DNA of 64,000 nucleotides from Nemertoderma westbladi (GCA_032718475.1 JAUCBJ010007997.1:22342-86341), one strand, 5' to 3'; counted from the stretch's first letter, positions 10,046 through 27,723 are shown. Numbers and translations: made by a program. The notes: generated by a model not told the origin, from the sequence alone.

Positions 10046-10583
10046 TGTTAGCTTATTCAATCCCGCCAACACCCCATAAAGTTATTAGCCGATAAGCAAT
10101 ATTGGGAGCCACGAGATTGGGTAATTAACCAACTCGCGCCATCCCAATAAGAATGGGAAGGAAGCACACAATAGAGGGTCAGGGGCCAAACCCCTAACCA
10201 AAGGAGAACAGGTGGAGTGAACGGGAATACTCCACGGGGCGCCAACAAGGGTATTAACCAATCAGAGGGGGGAATGGCATCGATTGAGTAGCAGTAAGGC
10301 CACCGTGCAATATAACCCAATAACCTATTAATCAGTGATTCAGTTATCTCAGTGTAGCAGTGCTAGCGTAGGGTACAGCCAATTAGTTTAGTTAGGGGAT
10401 CACGGGACTTTAGTTACCGTATCCCGCCTTGTACACATTCACAACATATCTATATCTTATAACCTCCTATTATACACCGAACTTCAGAACTCAATTATCT
10501 TTACTTCACCCTTACACACGGCGGGGACGCGTGGACTAAATACCACACCGGATAAATCGGGATCCCTCCTGGATCCCGTCACA
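10046..10583 (+). repeat. Probable 3' LTR of the BEL element
   Basis: It starts TGTTAGC right after the polypurine tract and ends GTCACA at the border of the satellite, giving 538 bp. A palindrome GGGATCC-CTCCT-GGATCCC lies near its end (10559-10577). The 5' partner is outside the window, so length and end cannot be confirmed. The terminal GTCACA also resembles satellite sequence, so the border is uncertain by a few bases. Confidence 0.6.
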
Positions 10584-13500
10584 ATTAGAGACCAACATAC
10601 AACAATATATACATAGACAATACAAGTCGCACGATTAGAGACCAACATACAACAATATATACATAGACAATACAAGTCGCACGATTAGAGACCAACATAC
10701 AACAATATATACTGTACATAGACAATACAAGTCGCACGATTAGAGACCAACATACAACAATATATACTGTACATAGACAATACAAGTCACACGATTAGAG
10801 ACCAACATACAACAATATATACTGTACATAGACAATACAAGTCACACAATTAGAGACCAACATACAACAATATATACTGTACATAGACAATACAAGTCAC
10901 ACGATTAGAGACCAACATACAACAATATATACTGTACATAGACAATACAAGTCACACAATTAGAGACCAACATACAACAATATATACATAGACAATACAA
11001 GTCGCAAGATTAGAGACCAACATACAACAATATATACATAGACAATACAAGTCACACGATTAGAGACCAACATACAACAATATATACATAGACAATACAA
11101 GTCGCACGATTAGAGACCAACATACAACAATATATACTGTACATAGACAATACAAGTCACACGATTAGAGACCAACATACAACAATATATACATAGACAA
11201 TACAAGTCACACGATTAGAGACCAACATACAACAATATATACTGTACATAGACAATACAAGTCACACAATTAGAGACCAACATACAACAATATATACATA
11301 GACAATACAAGTCGCACGATTAGAGACCAACATACAACAATATATACTGTACATAGACAATACAAGTCACACAATTAGAGACCAACATACAACAATATAT
11401 ACATAGACAATACAAGTCGCACGATTAGAGACCAACATACAACAATATATACTGTACATAGACAATACAAGTCACACGATTAGAGACCAACATACAACAA
11501 TATATACTGTACATAGACAATACAAGTCACAAGATTAGAGACCAACATACAACAATATATACATAGACAATACAAGTCGCACGATTAGAGACCAACATAC
11601 AACAATATATACTGTACATAGACAATACAAGTCGCAAGATTAGAGACCAACATACAACAATTTACATAGACAATACAAGTCACAAGATTAGAGACCAACA
11701 TACAACAATATATACTGTACATAGACAATACAAGTCACAAGATTAGAGACCAACATAAAACAATATATACTGTACATAGACAATACAAGTCACAAGATTA
11801 GAGACCAACATACAACAATATATACTGTACATAGACAATACAAGTCACACGATTAGAGACCAACATACAACAATATACATAGACAATACAAGTCACAAGA
11901 TTAGAGACCAACATACAACAATATATACTGTACATAGACAATACAAGTCACAAGATTAGAGACCAACATACAACAATATATACTGTACATAGACAATACA
12001 AGTCACACGATTAGAGACCAACATACAACAATATATACTGTACATAGACAATACAAGTCACACGATTAGAGACCAACATACAACAATATACATAGACAAT
12101 ACAAGTCACAAGATTAGAGACCAACATACAACAATATATACTGTACATAGACAATACAAGTCACAAGATTAGAGACCAACATACAACAATATATACTGTA
12201 CATAGACAATACAAGTCACACGATTAGAGACCAACATACAACAATATACATAGACAATACAAGTCACAAGATTAGAGACCAACATACAACAATATATACT
12301 GTACATAGACAATACAAGTCACAAGATTAGAGACCAACATACAACAATTTACATAGACAATACAAGTCACAAGATTAGAGACCAACATACAACAATATAT
12401 ACTGTACATAGACAATACAAGTCGCAAGATTAGAGACCAACATACAACAATTTACATAGACAATACAAGTCACAAGATTAGAGACCAACATACAACAATA
12501 TATACTGTACATAGACAATACAAGTCACAAGATTAGAGACCAACATAAAACAATATATACTGTACATAGACAATACAAGTCACACGATTAGAGACCAACA
12601 TACAACAATATACATAGACAATACAAGTCACAAGATTAGAGACCAACATACAACAATATATACTGTACATAGACAATACAAGTCACAAGATTAGAGACCA
12701 ACATACAACAATTTACATAGACAATACAAGTCACAAGATTAGAGACCAACATACAACAATATATACTGTACATAGACAATACAAGTCACAAGATTAGAGA
12801 CCAACATAAAACAATATATACTGTACATAGACAATACAAGTCACACGATTAGAGACCAACATACAACAATATACATAGACAATACAAGTCACAAGATTAG
12901 AGACCAACATACAACAATATATACTGTACATAGACAATACAAGTCACAAGATTAGAGACCAACATACAACAATATATACTGTACATAGACAATACAAGTC
13001 GCACGATTAGAGACCAACATACAACAATATATACTGTACATAGACAATACAAGTCGCACGATTAGAGACCAACATACAACAATATATACATAGACAATAC
13101 AAGTCGCACGATTAGAGACCAACATACAACAATATATACTGTACATAGACAATACAAGTCGCACGATTAGAGACCAACATACAACAATATATACATAGAC
13201 AATACAAGTCGCACGATTAGAGACCAACATACAACAATATATACTGTACATAGACAATACAAGTCACACGATTAGAGACCAACATACAACAATATATACT
13301 GTACATAGACAATACAAGTCACAAGATTAGAGACCAACATACAACAATATATACATAGACAATACAAGTCGCACGATTAGAGACCAACATACAACAATAT
13401 ATACATAGACAATACAAGTCGCACGATTAGAGACCAACATACAACAATATATACTGTACATAGACAATACAAGTCACAAGATTAGAGACCAACATACAAC

Positions 13501-16500
13501 AATATATACATAGACAATACAAGTCACACGATTAGAGACCAACATACAACAATATATACATAGACAATACAAGTCACAAGATTAGAGACCAACATACAAC
13601 AATATATACTGTACATAGACAATACAAGTCACAAGATTAGAGACCAACATACAACAATATATACATAGACAATACAAGTCACACGATTAGAGACCAACAT
13701 ACAACAATATATACATAGACAATACAAGTCACACGATTAGAGACCAACATACAACAATATATACATAGACAATACAAGTCGCACGATTATATACCAACAT
13801 ACAACAATATATACATAGACAATACAAGTCACACAATTAGAGACCAACATACAACAATATATACTGTACATAGACAATACAAGTCACACGATTAGAGACC
13901 AACATACAACAATATATACATAGACAATACAAGTCACACGATTAGAGACCAACATACACCAATATATACTGTACATAGACAATACAAGTCACAAGATTAG
14001 AGACCAACATACAACAATATATACATAGACAATACAAGTCACACGATTAGAGACCAACATACAACAATATATACATAGACAATACAAGTCACACGATTAG
14101 AGACCAACATACAACAATATATACATAGACAATACAAGTCGCACGATTATATACCAACATACAACAATATATACATAGACAATACAAGTCACACAATTAG
14201 AGACCAACATACAACAATATATACTGTACATAGACAATACAAGTCACACGATTAGAGACCAACATACAACAATATATACATAGACAATACAAGTCACACG
14301 ATTAGAGACCAACATACAACAATATATACTGTACATAGACAATACAAGTCACACGATTAGAGACCAACATACAACAATATATACTGTACATAGACAATAC
14401 AAGTCACAAGATTAGAGACCAACATACAACAATATATACTGTACATAGACAATACAAGTCACACAATTAGAGACCAACATACAACAATATATACTGTACA
14501 TAGACAATACAAGTCGCACGATTAGAGACCAACATACAACAATATATACTGTACATAGACAATACAAGTCACACAATTAGAGACCAACATACAACAATAT
14601 ATACTGTACATAGACAATACAAGTCGCACGATTAGAGACCAACATACAACAATATATACATAGACAATACAAGTCGCACGATTAGAGACCAACATACAAC
14701 AATATATACATAGACAATACAAGTCACACAATTAGAGACCAACATACAACAATATATACATAGACAATACAAGTCACACGATTAGAGACCAACATACAAC
14801 AATATATACATAGACAATACAAGTCACACGATTAGAGACCAACATACAACAATATATACTGTACATAGACAATACAAGTCGCACGATTAGAGACCAACAT
14901 ACAACAATATATACTGTACATAGACAATACAAGTCACAAGATTAGAGACCAACATACAACAATATATACATAGACAATACAAGTCACACGATTAGAGACC
15001 AACATACAACAATATATACATAGACAATACAAGTCGCACGATTAGAGACCAACATACAACAATATATACATAGACAATACAAGTCACACGATTAGAGACC
15101 AACATACAACAATATATACATAGACAATACAAGTCACACGATTAGAGACCAACATACAACAATATATACTGTACATAGACAATACAAGTCGCACGATTAG
15201 AGACCAACATACAACAATATATACTGTACATAGACAATACAAGTCACAAGATTAGAGACCAACATACAACAATATGTACATAGACAATACAAGTCACACG
15301 ATTAGAGACCAACATACAACAATATATACATAGACAATACAAGTCGCACGATTAGAGACCAACATACAACAATATATACTGTACATAGACAATACAAGTC
15401 ACACGATTAGAGACCAACATACAACAATATATACTGTACATAGACAATACAAGTCACAAGATTAGAGACCAACATACAACAATATATACATAGACAATAC
15501 AAGTCACAAGATTAGAGACCAACATACAACAATATATACTGTACATAGACAATACAAGTCGCACGATTAGATACCAACATACAACAATATATACATAGAC
15601 AATACAAGTCACACAATTAGAGACCAACATACAACAATATATACTGTACATAGACAATACAAGTCGCACGATTAGAGACCAACATACAACAATATATACA
15701 TAGACAATACAAGTCACAAGATTAGAGACCAACATACAACAATATATACATAGACAATACAAGTCACACGATTAGAGACCAACATACAACAATATATACT
15801 GTACATAGACAATACAAGTCACACGATTAGAGACCAACATACAACAATATATACTGTACATAGACAATACAAGTCACACGATTAGAGACCAACATACAAC
15901 AATATATACATAGACAATACAAGTCGCACGATTAGAGACCAACATACAACAATATATACTGTACATAGACAATACAAGTCACACGATTAGAGACCAACAT
16001 ACAACAATATATACTGTACATAGACAATACAAGTCACACGATTAGAGACCAACATACAACAATATATACTTACATAGACAATACAAGTCGCACGATTAGA
16101 GACCAACATACAACAATATATACTGTACATAGACAATACAAGTCACACGATTAGAGACCAACATACAACAATATATACTGTACATAGACAATACAAGTCA
16201 CACGATTAGAGACCAACATACAACAATATATACATAGACAATACAAGTCGCACGATTAGAGACCAACATACAACAATATATACTGTACATAGACAATACA
16301 AGTCACACGATTAGAGACCAACATACAACAATATATACATAGACAATACAAGTCGCACGATTAGAGACCAACATACAACAATATATACTGTACATAGACA
16401 ATACAAGTCACAAGATTAGATACCAACATACAACAATATATACATAGACAATACAAGTCACACGATTAGAGACCAACATACAACAATATATACTGTACAT

Positions 16501-19500
16501 AGACAATACAAGTCACACGATTAGAGACCAACATACAACAATATATACTGTACATAGACAATACAAGTCGCACGATTAGAGACCAACATACAACAATATA
16601 TACTGTACATAGACAATACAAGTCGCACGATTAGAGACCAACATACAACAATATATACATAGACAATACAAGTCACAAGATTAGAGACCAACATACAACA
16701 AATATATACATAGACAATACAAGTCACAAGATTAGAGACCAACATACAACAATATATACTGTACATAGACAATACAAGTCACACGATTAGAGACCAACAT
16801 ACAACAATATATACTGTACATAGACAATACAAGTCACAAGATTAGAGACCAACATACAACAATATATACATAGACAATACAAGTCGCACGATTAGAGACC
16901 AACATACAACAATATATACTGTACATAGACAATACAAGTCACAAGATTAGAGACCAACATACAACAATATATACTGTACATAGACAATACAAGTCACACG
17001 ATTAGAGACCAACATACAACAATATATACATAGACAATACAAGTCACACGATTAGAGACCAACATACAACAATATATACTGTACATAGACAATACAAGTC
17101 ACACGATTAGAGACCAACATACAACAATATATACTGTACATAGACAATACAAGTCACACGATTAGAGACCAACATACAACAATATATACTGTACATAGAC
17201 AATACAAGTCACAAGATTAGAGACCAACATACAACAATATATACATAGACAATACAAGTCACAAGATTAGAGACCAACATACAACAATATATACATAGAC
17301 AATACAAGTCACACGATTAGAGACCAACATACAACAATATATACATAGACAATACAAGTCGCACGATTAGAGACCAACATACAACAATATATACATAGAC
17401 AATACAAGTCACACGATTAGAGACCAACATACAACAATATATACATAGACAATACAAGTCACACGATTAGAGACCAACATACAACAATATATACTGTACA
17501 TAGACAATACAAGTCGCACGATTAGAGACCAACATACAACAATATATACTGTCATAGACAATACAAGTCACAAGATTAGAGACCAACATACAACAATATA
17601 TACATAGACAATACAAGTCACACGATTAGAGACCAACATACAACAATATATACATAGACAATACAAGTCGCACGATTAGAGACCAACATACAACAATATA
17701 TACTGTACATAGACAATACAAGTCACACGATTAGAGACCAACATACAACAATATATACTGTACATAGACAATACAAGTCACAAGATTAGAGACCAACATA
17801 CAACAATATATACATAGACAATACAAGTCGCACGATTAGAGACCAACATACAACAATATATACATAGACAATACAAGTCACACGATTAGAGACCAACATA
17901 CAACAATATATACTGTACATAGACAATACAAGTCGCACGATTAGAGACCAACATACAACAATATATACATAGACAATACAAGTCACAAGATTAGAGACCA
18001 ACATACAACAATATATACATAGACAATACAAGTCACAAGATTAGAGACCAACATACAACAATATATACATAGACAATACAAGTCGCACGATTAGAGACCA
18101 ACATACAACAATATATACTGTACATAGACAATACAAGTCACACGATTAGAGACCAACATACAACAATATATACTGTACATAGACAATACAAGTCGCACGA
18201 TTAGAGACCAACATACAACAATATATACATAGACAATACAAGTCACAAGATTAGAGACCAACATACAACAATATATACATAGACAATACAAGTCACAAGA
18301 TTAGAGACCAACATACAACAATATATACATAGACAATACAAGTCGCACGATTAGAGACCAACATACAACAATATATACATAGACAATACAAGTCGCACGA
18401 TTAGAGACCAACATACAACATATATACTGTACATAGACAATACAAGTCACAAGATTAGAGACCAACATACAACAATATATACATAGACAATACAAGTCGC
18501 ACAATTAGAGACCAACATACAACAATATATACATAGACAATACAAGTCACACGATTAGAGACCAACATACAACAATATATACTGTACATAGACAATACAA
18601 GTCACACGATTAGAGACCAACATACAACAATATATACTGTACATAGACAATACAAGTCACACGATTAGAGACCAACATACAACAATATATACATAGACAA
18701 TACAAGTCACACGATTAGAGACCAACATACAACAATATATACTGTACATAGACAATACAAGTCACACGATTAGAGACCAACATACAACAATATATACATA
18801 GACAATACAAGTCGCACGATTAGAGACCAACATACAACAATATATACTGTACATAGACAATACAAGTCACAAGATTAGAGACCAACATACAACAATATAT
18901 ACATAGACAATACAAGTCACACGATTAGAGACCAACATACAACAATATATACTGTACATAGACAATACAAGTCACACGATTAGAGACCAACATACAACAA
19001 TATATACTGTACATAGACAATACAAGTCACAAGATTAGAGACCAACATACAACAATATATACATAGACAATACAAGTCGCACGATTAGAGACCAACATAC
19101 AACAATATATACTGTACATAGACAATACAAGTCACACGATTAGAGACCAACATACAACAATATATACATAGACAATACAAGTCGCACGATTAGAGACCAA
19201 CATACAACAATATATACTGTACATAGACAATACAAGTCACACGATTAGAGACCAACATACAACAATATATACTGTACATAGACAATACAAGTCACAAGAT
19301 TAGAGACCAACATACAACAATATATACATAGACAATACAAGTCGCACGATTAGAGACCAACATACAACAATATATACTGTACATAGACAATACAAGTCAC
19401 AAGATTAGAGACCAACATACAACAATATATACATAGACAATACAAGTCGCACGATTAGAGACCAACATACAACAATATATACTGTACATAGACAATACAA

Positions 19501-22500
19501 GTCACACGATTAGAGACCAACATACAACAATATATACTGTACATAGACAATACAAGTCACAAGATTAGAGACCAACATACAACAATATATACATAGACAA
19601 TACAAGTCGCACGATTAGAGACCAACATACAACAATATATACTGTACATAGACAATACAAGTCACACGATTAGAGACCAACATACAACAATATATACATA
19701 GACAATACAAGTCGCACGATTAGAGACCAACATACAACAATATATACTGTACATAGACAATACAAGTCACACGATTAGAGACCAACATACAACAATATAT
19801 ACTGTACATAGACAATACAAGTCACAAGATTAGAGACCAACATACAACAATATATACATAGACAATACAAGTCGCACGATTAGAGACCAACATACAACAA
19901 TATATACTGTACATAGACAATACAAGTCACACGATTAGAGACCAACATACAACAATATATACTGTACATAGACAATACAAGTCGCACAATTAGAGACCAA
20001 CATACAACAATATATACTGTACATAGACAATACAAGTCGCACGATTAGAGACCAACATACAACAATATATACTGTACATAGACAATACAAGTCACAAGAT
20101 TAGAGACCAACATACAACAATATATACTGTACATAGACAATACAAGTCACAAGATTAGAGACCAACATACAACAATATATACATAGACAATACAAGTCGC
20201 ACGATTAGAGACCAACATACAACAATATATACATAGACAATACAAGTCACACGATTAGAGACCAACATACAACAATATATACTGTACATAGACAATACAA
20301 GTCACAAGATTAGAGACCAACATACAACAATATATACTGTACATAGACAATACAAGTCACACAATTAGAGACCAACATACAACAATATATACATAGACAA
20401 TACAAGTCGCACGATTAGAGACCAACATACAACAATATATACTGTACATAGACAATACAAGTCACACGATTAGAGACCAACATACAACAATATATACATA
20501 GACAATACAAGTCACACGATTAGAGACCAACATACAACAATATATACATAGACAATACAAGTCACACGATTAGAGACCAACATACAACAATATATACATA
20601 GACAATACAAGTCGCACGATTAGAGACCAACATACAACAATATATACATAGACAATACAAGTCACACAATTAGAGACCAACATACAACAATATATACTGT
20701 ACATAGACAATACAAGTCACACGATTAGAGACCAACATACAACAATATATACTGTACATAGACAATACAAGTCACACGATTAGAGACCAACATACAACAA
20801 TATATACATAGACAATACAAGTCGCACGATTAGAGACCAACATACAACAATATATACATAGACAATACAAGTCACACGATTAGAGACCAACATACAACAA
20901 TATATACTGTATAGACAATACAAGTCGCACGATTAGAGACCAACATACAACAATATATACATAGACAATACAAGTCACACGATTAGAGACCAACATACAA
21001 CAATATATACTGTACATAGACAATACAAGTCACACGATTAGAGACCAACATACAACAATATATACATAGACAATACAAGTCACACGATTAGAGACCAACA
21101 TACAACAATATATACATAGACAATACAAGTCGCACGATTAGAGACCAACATACAACAATATATACATAGACAATACAAGTCACACGATTAGAGACCAACA
21201 TACAACAATATATACATAGACAATACAAGTCGCACGATTAGAGACCAACATACAACAATATATACATAGACAATACAAGTCACACGATTAGAGACCAACA
21301 TACAACAATATATACATAGACAATACAAGTCACACGATTAGAGACCAACATACAACAATATATACATAGACAATACAAGTCGCACGATTAGAGACCAACA
21401 TACAACAATATATACATAGACAATACAAGTCACACGATTAGAGACCAACATACAACAATATATACTGTACATAGACAATACAAGTCACACGATTAGAGAC
21501 CAACATACAACAATATATACATAGACAATACAAGTCACACGATTAGAGACCAACATACAACAATATATACATAGACAATACAAGTCGCACGATTAGAGAC
21601 CAACATACAACAATATATACATAGACAATACAAGTCACACGATTAGAGACCAACATACAACAATATATACTGTACATAGACAATACAAGTCACACGATTA
21701 GAGACCAACATACAACAATATATACATAGACAATACAAGTCGCACGATTAGAGACCAACATACAACAATATATACATAGACAATACAAGTCGCACGATTA
21801 GAGACCAACATACAACAATATATACTGTACATAGACAATACAAGTCACAAGATTAGAGACCAACATACAACAATATATACATAGACAATACAAGTCACAC
21901 GATTAGAGACCAACATACAACAATATATACATAGACAATACAAGTCACACGATTAGAGACCAACATACAACAATATATACTGTACATAGACAATACAAGT
22001 CACACGATTAGAGACCAACATACAACAATATATACATAGACAATACAAGTCACACGATTAGAGACCAACATACAACAATATATACATAGACAATACAAGT
22101 CGCACGATTAGAGACCAACATACAACAATATATACATAGACAATACAAGTCACACGATTAGAGACCAACATACAACAATATATACTGTACATAGACAATA
22201 CAAGTCACACGATTAGAGACCAACATACAACAATATATACATAGACAATACAAGTCACACGATTAGAGACCAACATACAACAATATATACATAGACAATA
22301 CAAGTCACAAGATTAGAGACCAACATACAACAATATATACATAGACAATACAAGTCACACAGATTAGAGACCAACATACAACAATATATACTGTACATAG
22401 ACAATACAAGTCACAAGATTAGAGACCAACATACAACAATATATACATAGACAATACAAGTCGCACGATTAGAGACCAACATACAACAATATATACTGTA

Positions 22501-25500
22501 CATAGACAATACAAGTCACAAGATTAGAGACCAACATACAACAATATATACTGTACATAGACAATACAAGTCACACGATTAGAGACCAACATACAACAAT
22601 ATATACATAGACAATACAAGTCACACGATTAGAGACCAACATACAACAATATATACATAGACAATACAAGTCACACGATTAGAGACCAACATACAACAAT
22701 ATATACTGTACATAGACAATACAAGTCACAAGATTAGAGACCAACATACAACAATATATACATAGACAATACAAGTCACACGATTAGAGACCAACATACA
22801 ACAATATATACTGTACATAGACAATACAAGTCACACAATTAGAGACCAACATACAACAATATATACTGTACATAGACAATACAAGTCACACGATTAGAGA
22901 CCAACATACAACAATATATACTGTACATAGACAATACAAGTCACAAGATTAGAGACCAACATACAACAATATATACTGTACATAGACAATACAAGTCACA
23001 CAATTAGAGACCAACATACAACAATATATACTGTACATAGACAATACAAGTCGCACGATTAGAGACCAACATACAACAATATATACATAGACAATACAAG
23101 TCGCACGATTAGAGACCAACATACAACAATATATACTGTACATAGACAATACAAGTCACACAATTAGAGACCAACATACAACAATATATACTGTACATAG
23201 ACAATACAAGTCGCACGATTAGAGACCAACATACAACAATATATACATAGACAATACAAGTCGCACGATTAGAGACCAACATACAACAATATATACTGTA
23301 CATAGACAATACAAGTCACACGATTAGAGACCAACATACAACAATATATACATAGACAATACAAGTCACAAGATTAGAGACCAACATACAACAATATATA
23401 CATAGACAATACAAGTCGCACGATTAGAGACCAACATACAACAATATATACTGTACATAGACAATACAAGTCACAAGATTAGAGACCAACATACAACAAT
23501 ATATACTGTACATAGACAATACAAGTCACAAGATTAGAGACCAACATACAACAATATATACTGTACATAGACAATACAAGTCACACGATTAGAGACCAAC
23601 ATACAACAATATATACATAGACAATACAAGTCACAAGATTAGAGACCAACATACAACAATATATACTGTACATAGACAATACAAGTCACAAGATTAGAGA
23701 CCAACATACAACAATATATACTGTACATAGACAATACAAGTCACAAGATTAGAGACCAACATACAACAATATATACTGTACATAGACAATACAAGTCACA
23801 AGATTAGAGACCAACATACAACAATATATACTGTACATAGACAATACAAGTCACAAGATTAGAGACCAACATACAACAATATATACTGTACATAGACAAT
23901 ACAAGTCACAAGATTAGAGACCAACATACAACAATATATACTGTACATAGACAATACAAGTCACAAGATTAGAGACCAACATACAACAATATATACTGTA
24001 CATAGACAATACAAGTCACAAGATTAGAGACCAACATACAACAATATATACTGTACATAGACAATACAAGTCACACGATTAGAGACCAACATACAACAAT
24101 ATATACTGTACATAGACAATACAAGTCACACGATTAGAGACCAACATACAACAATATATACTGTACATAGACAATACAAGTCACAAGATTAGAGACCAAC
24201 ATACAACAATATATACATAGACAATACAAGTCACACGATTAGAGACCAACATACAACAATATATACATAGACAATACAAGTCACAAGATTAGAGACCAAC
24301 ATACAACAATATATACTGTACATAGACAATACAAGTCACAAGATTAGAGACCAACATACAACAATATATACTGTACATAGACAATACAAGTCACAAGATT
24401 AGAGACCAACATACAACAATATATACTGTACATAGACAATACAAGTCACACGATTAGAGACCAACATACAACAATATATACATAGACAATACAAGTCGCA
24501 CAATTAGAGACCAACATACAACAATATATACTGTACATAGACAATACAAGTCACACGATTAGAGACCAACATACAACAATATATACATAGACAATACAAG
24601 TCGCACGATTAGAGACCAACATACAACAATATATACATAGACAATACAAGTCACACGATTAGAGACCAACATACAACAATATATACATAGACAATACAAG
24701 TCACACGATTAGAGACCAACATACAACAATATATACATAGACAATACAAGTCGCACAATTAGAGACCAACATACAACAATATATACTGTACATAGACAAT
24801 ACAAGTCACACGATTAGAGACCAACATACAACAATATATACATAGACAATACAAGTCGCACGATTAGAGACCAACATACAACAATATATACATAGACAAT
24901 ACAAGTCACACAATTAGAGACCAACATACAACAATATATACATAGACAATACAAGTCACACGATTAGAGACCAACATACAACAATATATACATAGACAAT
25001 ACAAGTCACAAGATTAGAGACCAACATACAACAATATATACATAGACAATACAAGTCACAAGATTAGAGACCAACATACAACAATATATACATAGACAAT
25101 ACAAGTCGCACGATTAGAGACCAACATACAACAATATATACTGTACATAGACAATACAAGTCACAAGATTAGAGACCAACATACAACAATATATACTGTA
25201 CATAGACAATACAAGTCACAAGATTAGAGACCAACATACAACAATATATACATAGACAATACAAGTCGCACGATTAGAGACCAACATACAACAATATATA
25301 CTGTACATAGACAATACAAGTCACAAGATTAGAGACCAACATACAACAATATATACTGTACATAGACAATACAAGTCACAAGATTAGAGACCAACATACA
25401 ACAATATATACTGTACATAGACAATACAAGTCACACGATTAGAGACCAACATACAACAATATATACATAGACAATACAAGTCGCACAATTAGAGACCAAC

Positions 25501-27487
25501 ATACAACAATATATACATAGACAATACAAGTCACAAGATTAGAGACCAACATACAACAATATATACTGTACATAGACAATACAAGTCACAAGATTAGAGA
25601 CCAACATACAACAATATATACTGTACATAGACAATACAAGTCACAAGATTAGAGACCAACATACAACAATATATACTGTACATAGACAATACAAGTCACA
25701 CGATTAGAGACCAACATACAACAATATATACATAGACAATACAAGTCACAAGATTAGAGACCAACATACAACAATATATACTGTACATAGACAATACAAG
25801 TCACAAGATTAGAGACCAACATACAACAATATATACTGTACATAGACAATACAAGTCACAAGATTAGAGACCAACATACAACAATATATACTGTACATAG
25901 ACAATACAAGTCACACGATTAGAGACCAACATACAACAATATATACATAGACAATACAAGTCGCACAATTAGAGACCAACATACAACAATATATACTGTA
26001 CATAGACAATACAAGTCACACGATTAGAGACCAACATACAACAATATATACATAGACAATACAAGTCGCACGATTAGAGACCAACATACAACAATATATA
26101 CATAGACAATACAAGTCACACGATTAGAGACCAACATACAACAATATATACATAGACAATACAAGTCACACGATTAGAGACCAACATACAACAATATATA
26201 CATAGACAATACAAGTCGCACAATTAGAGACCAACATACAACAATATATACTGTACATAGACAATACAAGTCACACGATTAGAGACCAACATACAACAAT
26301 ATATACATAGACAATACAAGTCGCACGATTAGAGACCAACATACAACAATATATACATAGACAATACAAGTCACACAATTAGAGACCAACATACAACAAT
26401 ATATACTGTACATAGACAATACAAGTCACAAGATTAGAGACCAACATACAACAATATATACTGTACATAGACAATACAAGTCACACGATTAGAGACCAAC
26501 ATACAACAATATATACATAGACAATACAAGTCACACGATTAGAGACCAACATACAACAATATATACTGTACATAGACAATACAAGTCACAAGATTAGAGA
26601 CCAACATACAACAATATATACTGTACATAGACAATACAAGTCACACGATTAGAGACCAACATACAACAATATATACTATAGACAATACAAGTCACACAAT
26701 TAGAGACCAACATACAACAATATATACTGTACATAGACAATACAAGTCACACGATTAGAGACCAACATACAACAATATATACTGTACATAGACAATACAA
26801 GTCACAAGATTAGAGACCAACATACAACAATATATACTGTACATAGACAATACAAGTCACACGATTAGAGACCAACATACAACAATATATACTGTACATA
26901 GACAATACAAGTCACACGATTAGAGACCAACATACAACAATATATACATAGACAATACAAGTCACACGATTAGAGACCAACATACAACAATATATACTGT
27001 ACATAGACAATACAAGTCGCACGATTAGAGACCAACATACAACAATATATACTGTACATAGACAATACAAGTCACAAGATTAGAGACCAACATACAACAA
27101 TATATACTGTACATAGACAATACAAGTCACACGATTAGAGACCAACATACAACAATATATACATAGACAATACAAGTCGCACGATTAGAGACCAACATAC
27201 AACAATATATACATAGACAATACAAGTCGCACGATTAGAGACCAACATACAACAATATATACATAGACAATACAAGTCGCACGATTAGAGACCAACATAC
27301 AACAATATATACATAGACAATACAAGTCACACGATTAGAGACCAACATACAACAATATATACTGTACATAGACAATACAAGTCACACGATTAGAGACCAA
27401 CATACAACAATATATACTGTACATAGACAATACAAGTCACACGATTAGAGACCCACATACAACAATATATACCGAGACAATACAAGT
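10584..27487. repeat. 16.9-kb satellite array of 50/55-bp monomers
   Basis: Roughly 320 head-to-tail monomers start with ATTAGAGACCAACATAC. Two main length classes occur: 55 bp with TATACTGTACATAG and 50 bp lacking CTGTA. A rarer 48-bp class has AATATACATAG or AATTTACATAG. The monomer end also varies (CACACG, CGCACG, CACAAG, CGCAAG, CACAAT, CGCAAT). Larger blocks recur in the same order: a 360-bp repeat around 13560-14200, 160-bp trimers at about 19000-19930, and a roughly 1465-bp repeat pairing about 24495-24910 with 25960-26375. The final monomer is degenerate. Long minus-strand frames here come from periodicity and are not genes. Confidence 0.97.
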
Positions 27488-27489
27488 AG

Positions 27490-27723
27490 TCAAGGGCGAA
27501 CATGACCTTGGGTAGAGAAATACAACACCGTAGCAATGAGGTCTACATCTGTGAGTCCGGCAATGTCTGAGAGCCGGGCAATGATGTCTTTGACTTGGCT
27601 GACCCAATGGGTAACCACCTCATTACAGTATGACAGTGGACCGATAGGGGAACCCAGCAGCCCTGTAGACAGAGCTGGGATTGACTCTATTAAACTAATA
27701 CACGCTATTAATTCACACCCCAA
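27490..27723 (-). pseudogene. Possible reverse-transcriptase-region remnant
   Basis: A 77-codon open stretch on the minus strand contains LLGSPIG followed about 30 residues later by ARLSDIAGLTDVDLIATV. This resembles the LGSPLG...RL...DAL pattern seen downstream of the reverse transcriptase in some animal retroelement proteins. It is short, isolated and lies against the satellite edge. A chance open frame is the alternative. Confidence 0.3.

Larger units (their letters stand above)
1..10583 (+). mobile_element. BEL/Pao LTR retrotransposon, 5' end outside window
   Basis: The order is gag coding sequence, gag-pol polyprotein, hairpin repeat array, second ORF, about 700 bp of non-coding DNA, purine tract, then a probable 3' LTR starting TGTTAGC at 10046. 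The BEL/Pao assignment rests on the polyprotein: N-terminal DUF1759-like gag, CCHC knuckle, DSGA protease, YVDD reverse transcriptase, an integrase with wide D-D-E spacing, and a DUF5641-like tail. No 5' LTR or primer-binding site is visible because the element starts before base 1. That the second ORF belongs to the same element is inferred from its strand and its place between pol and the purine tract. The 3' border is inferred from where the satellite begins. Confidence 0.85.

Noticed and set aside
12952-23309. Cys/Tyr-rich minus-strand ORFs in the satellite
   Set aside because: They are periodic translations of the 50/55-bp monomer broken at each length change.
10584-27487. CRISPR-like regular repeats
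   Set aside because: No unique spacers. Monomers are contiguous and the DNA is eukaryotic.
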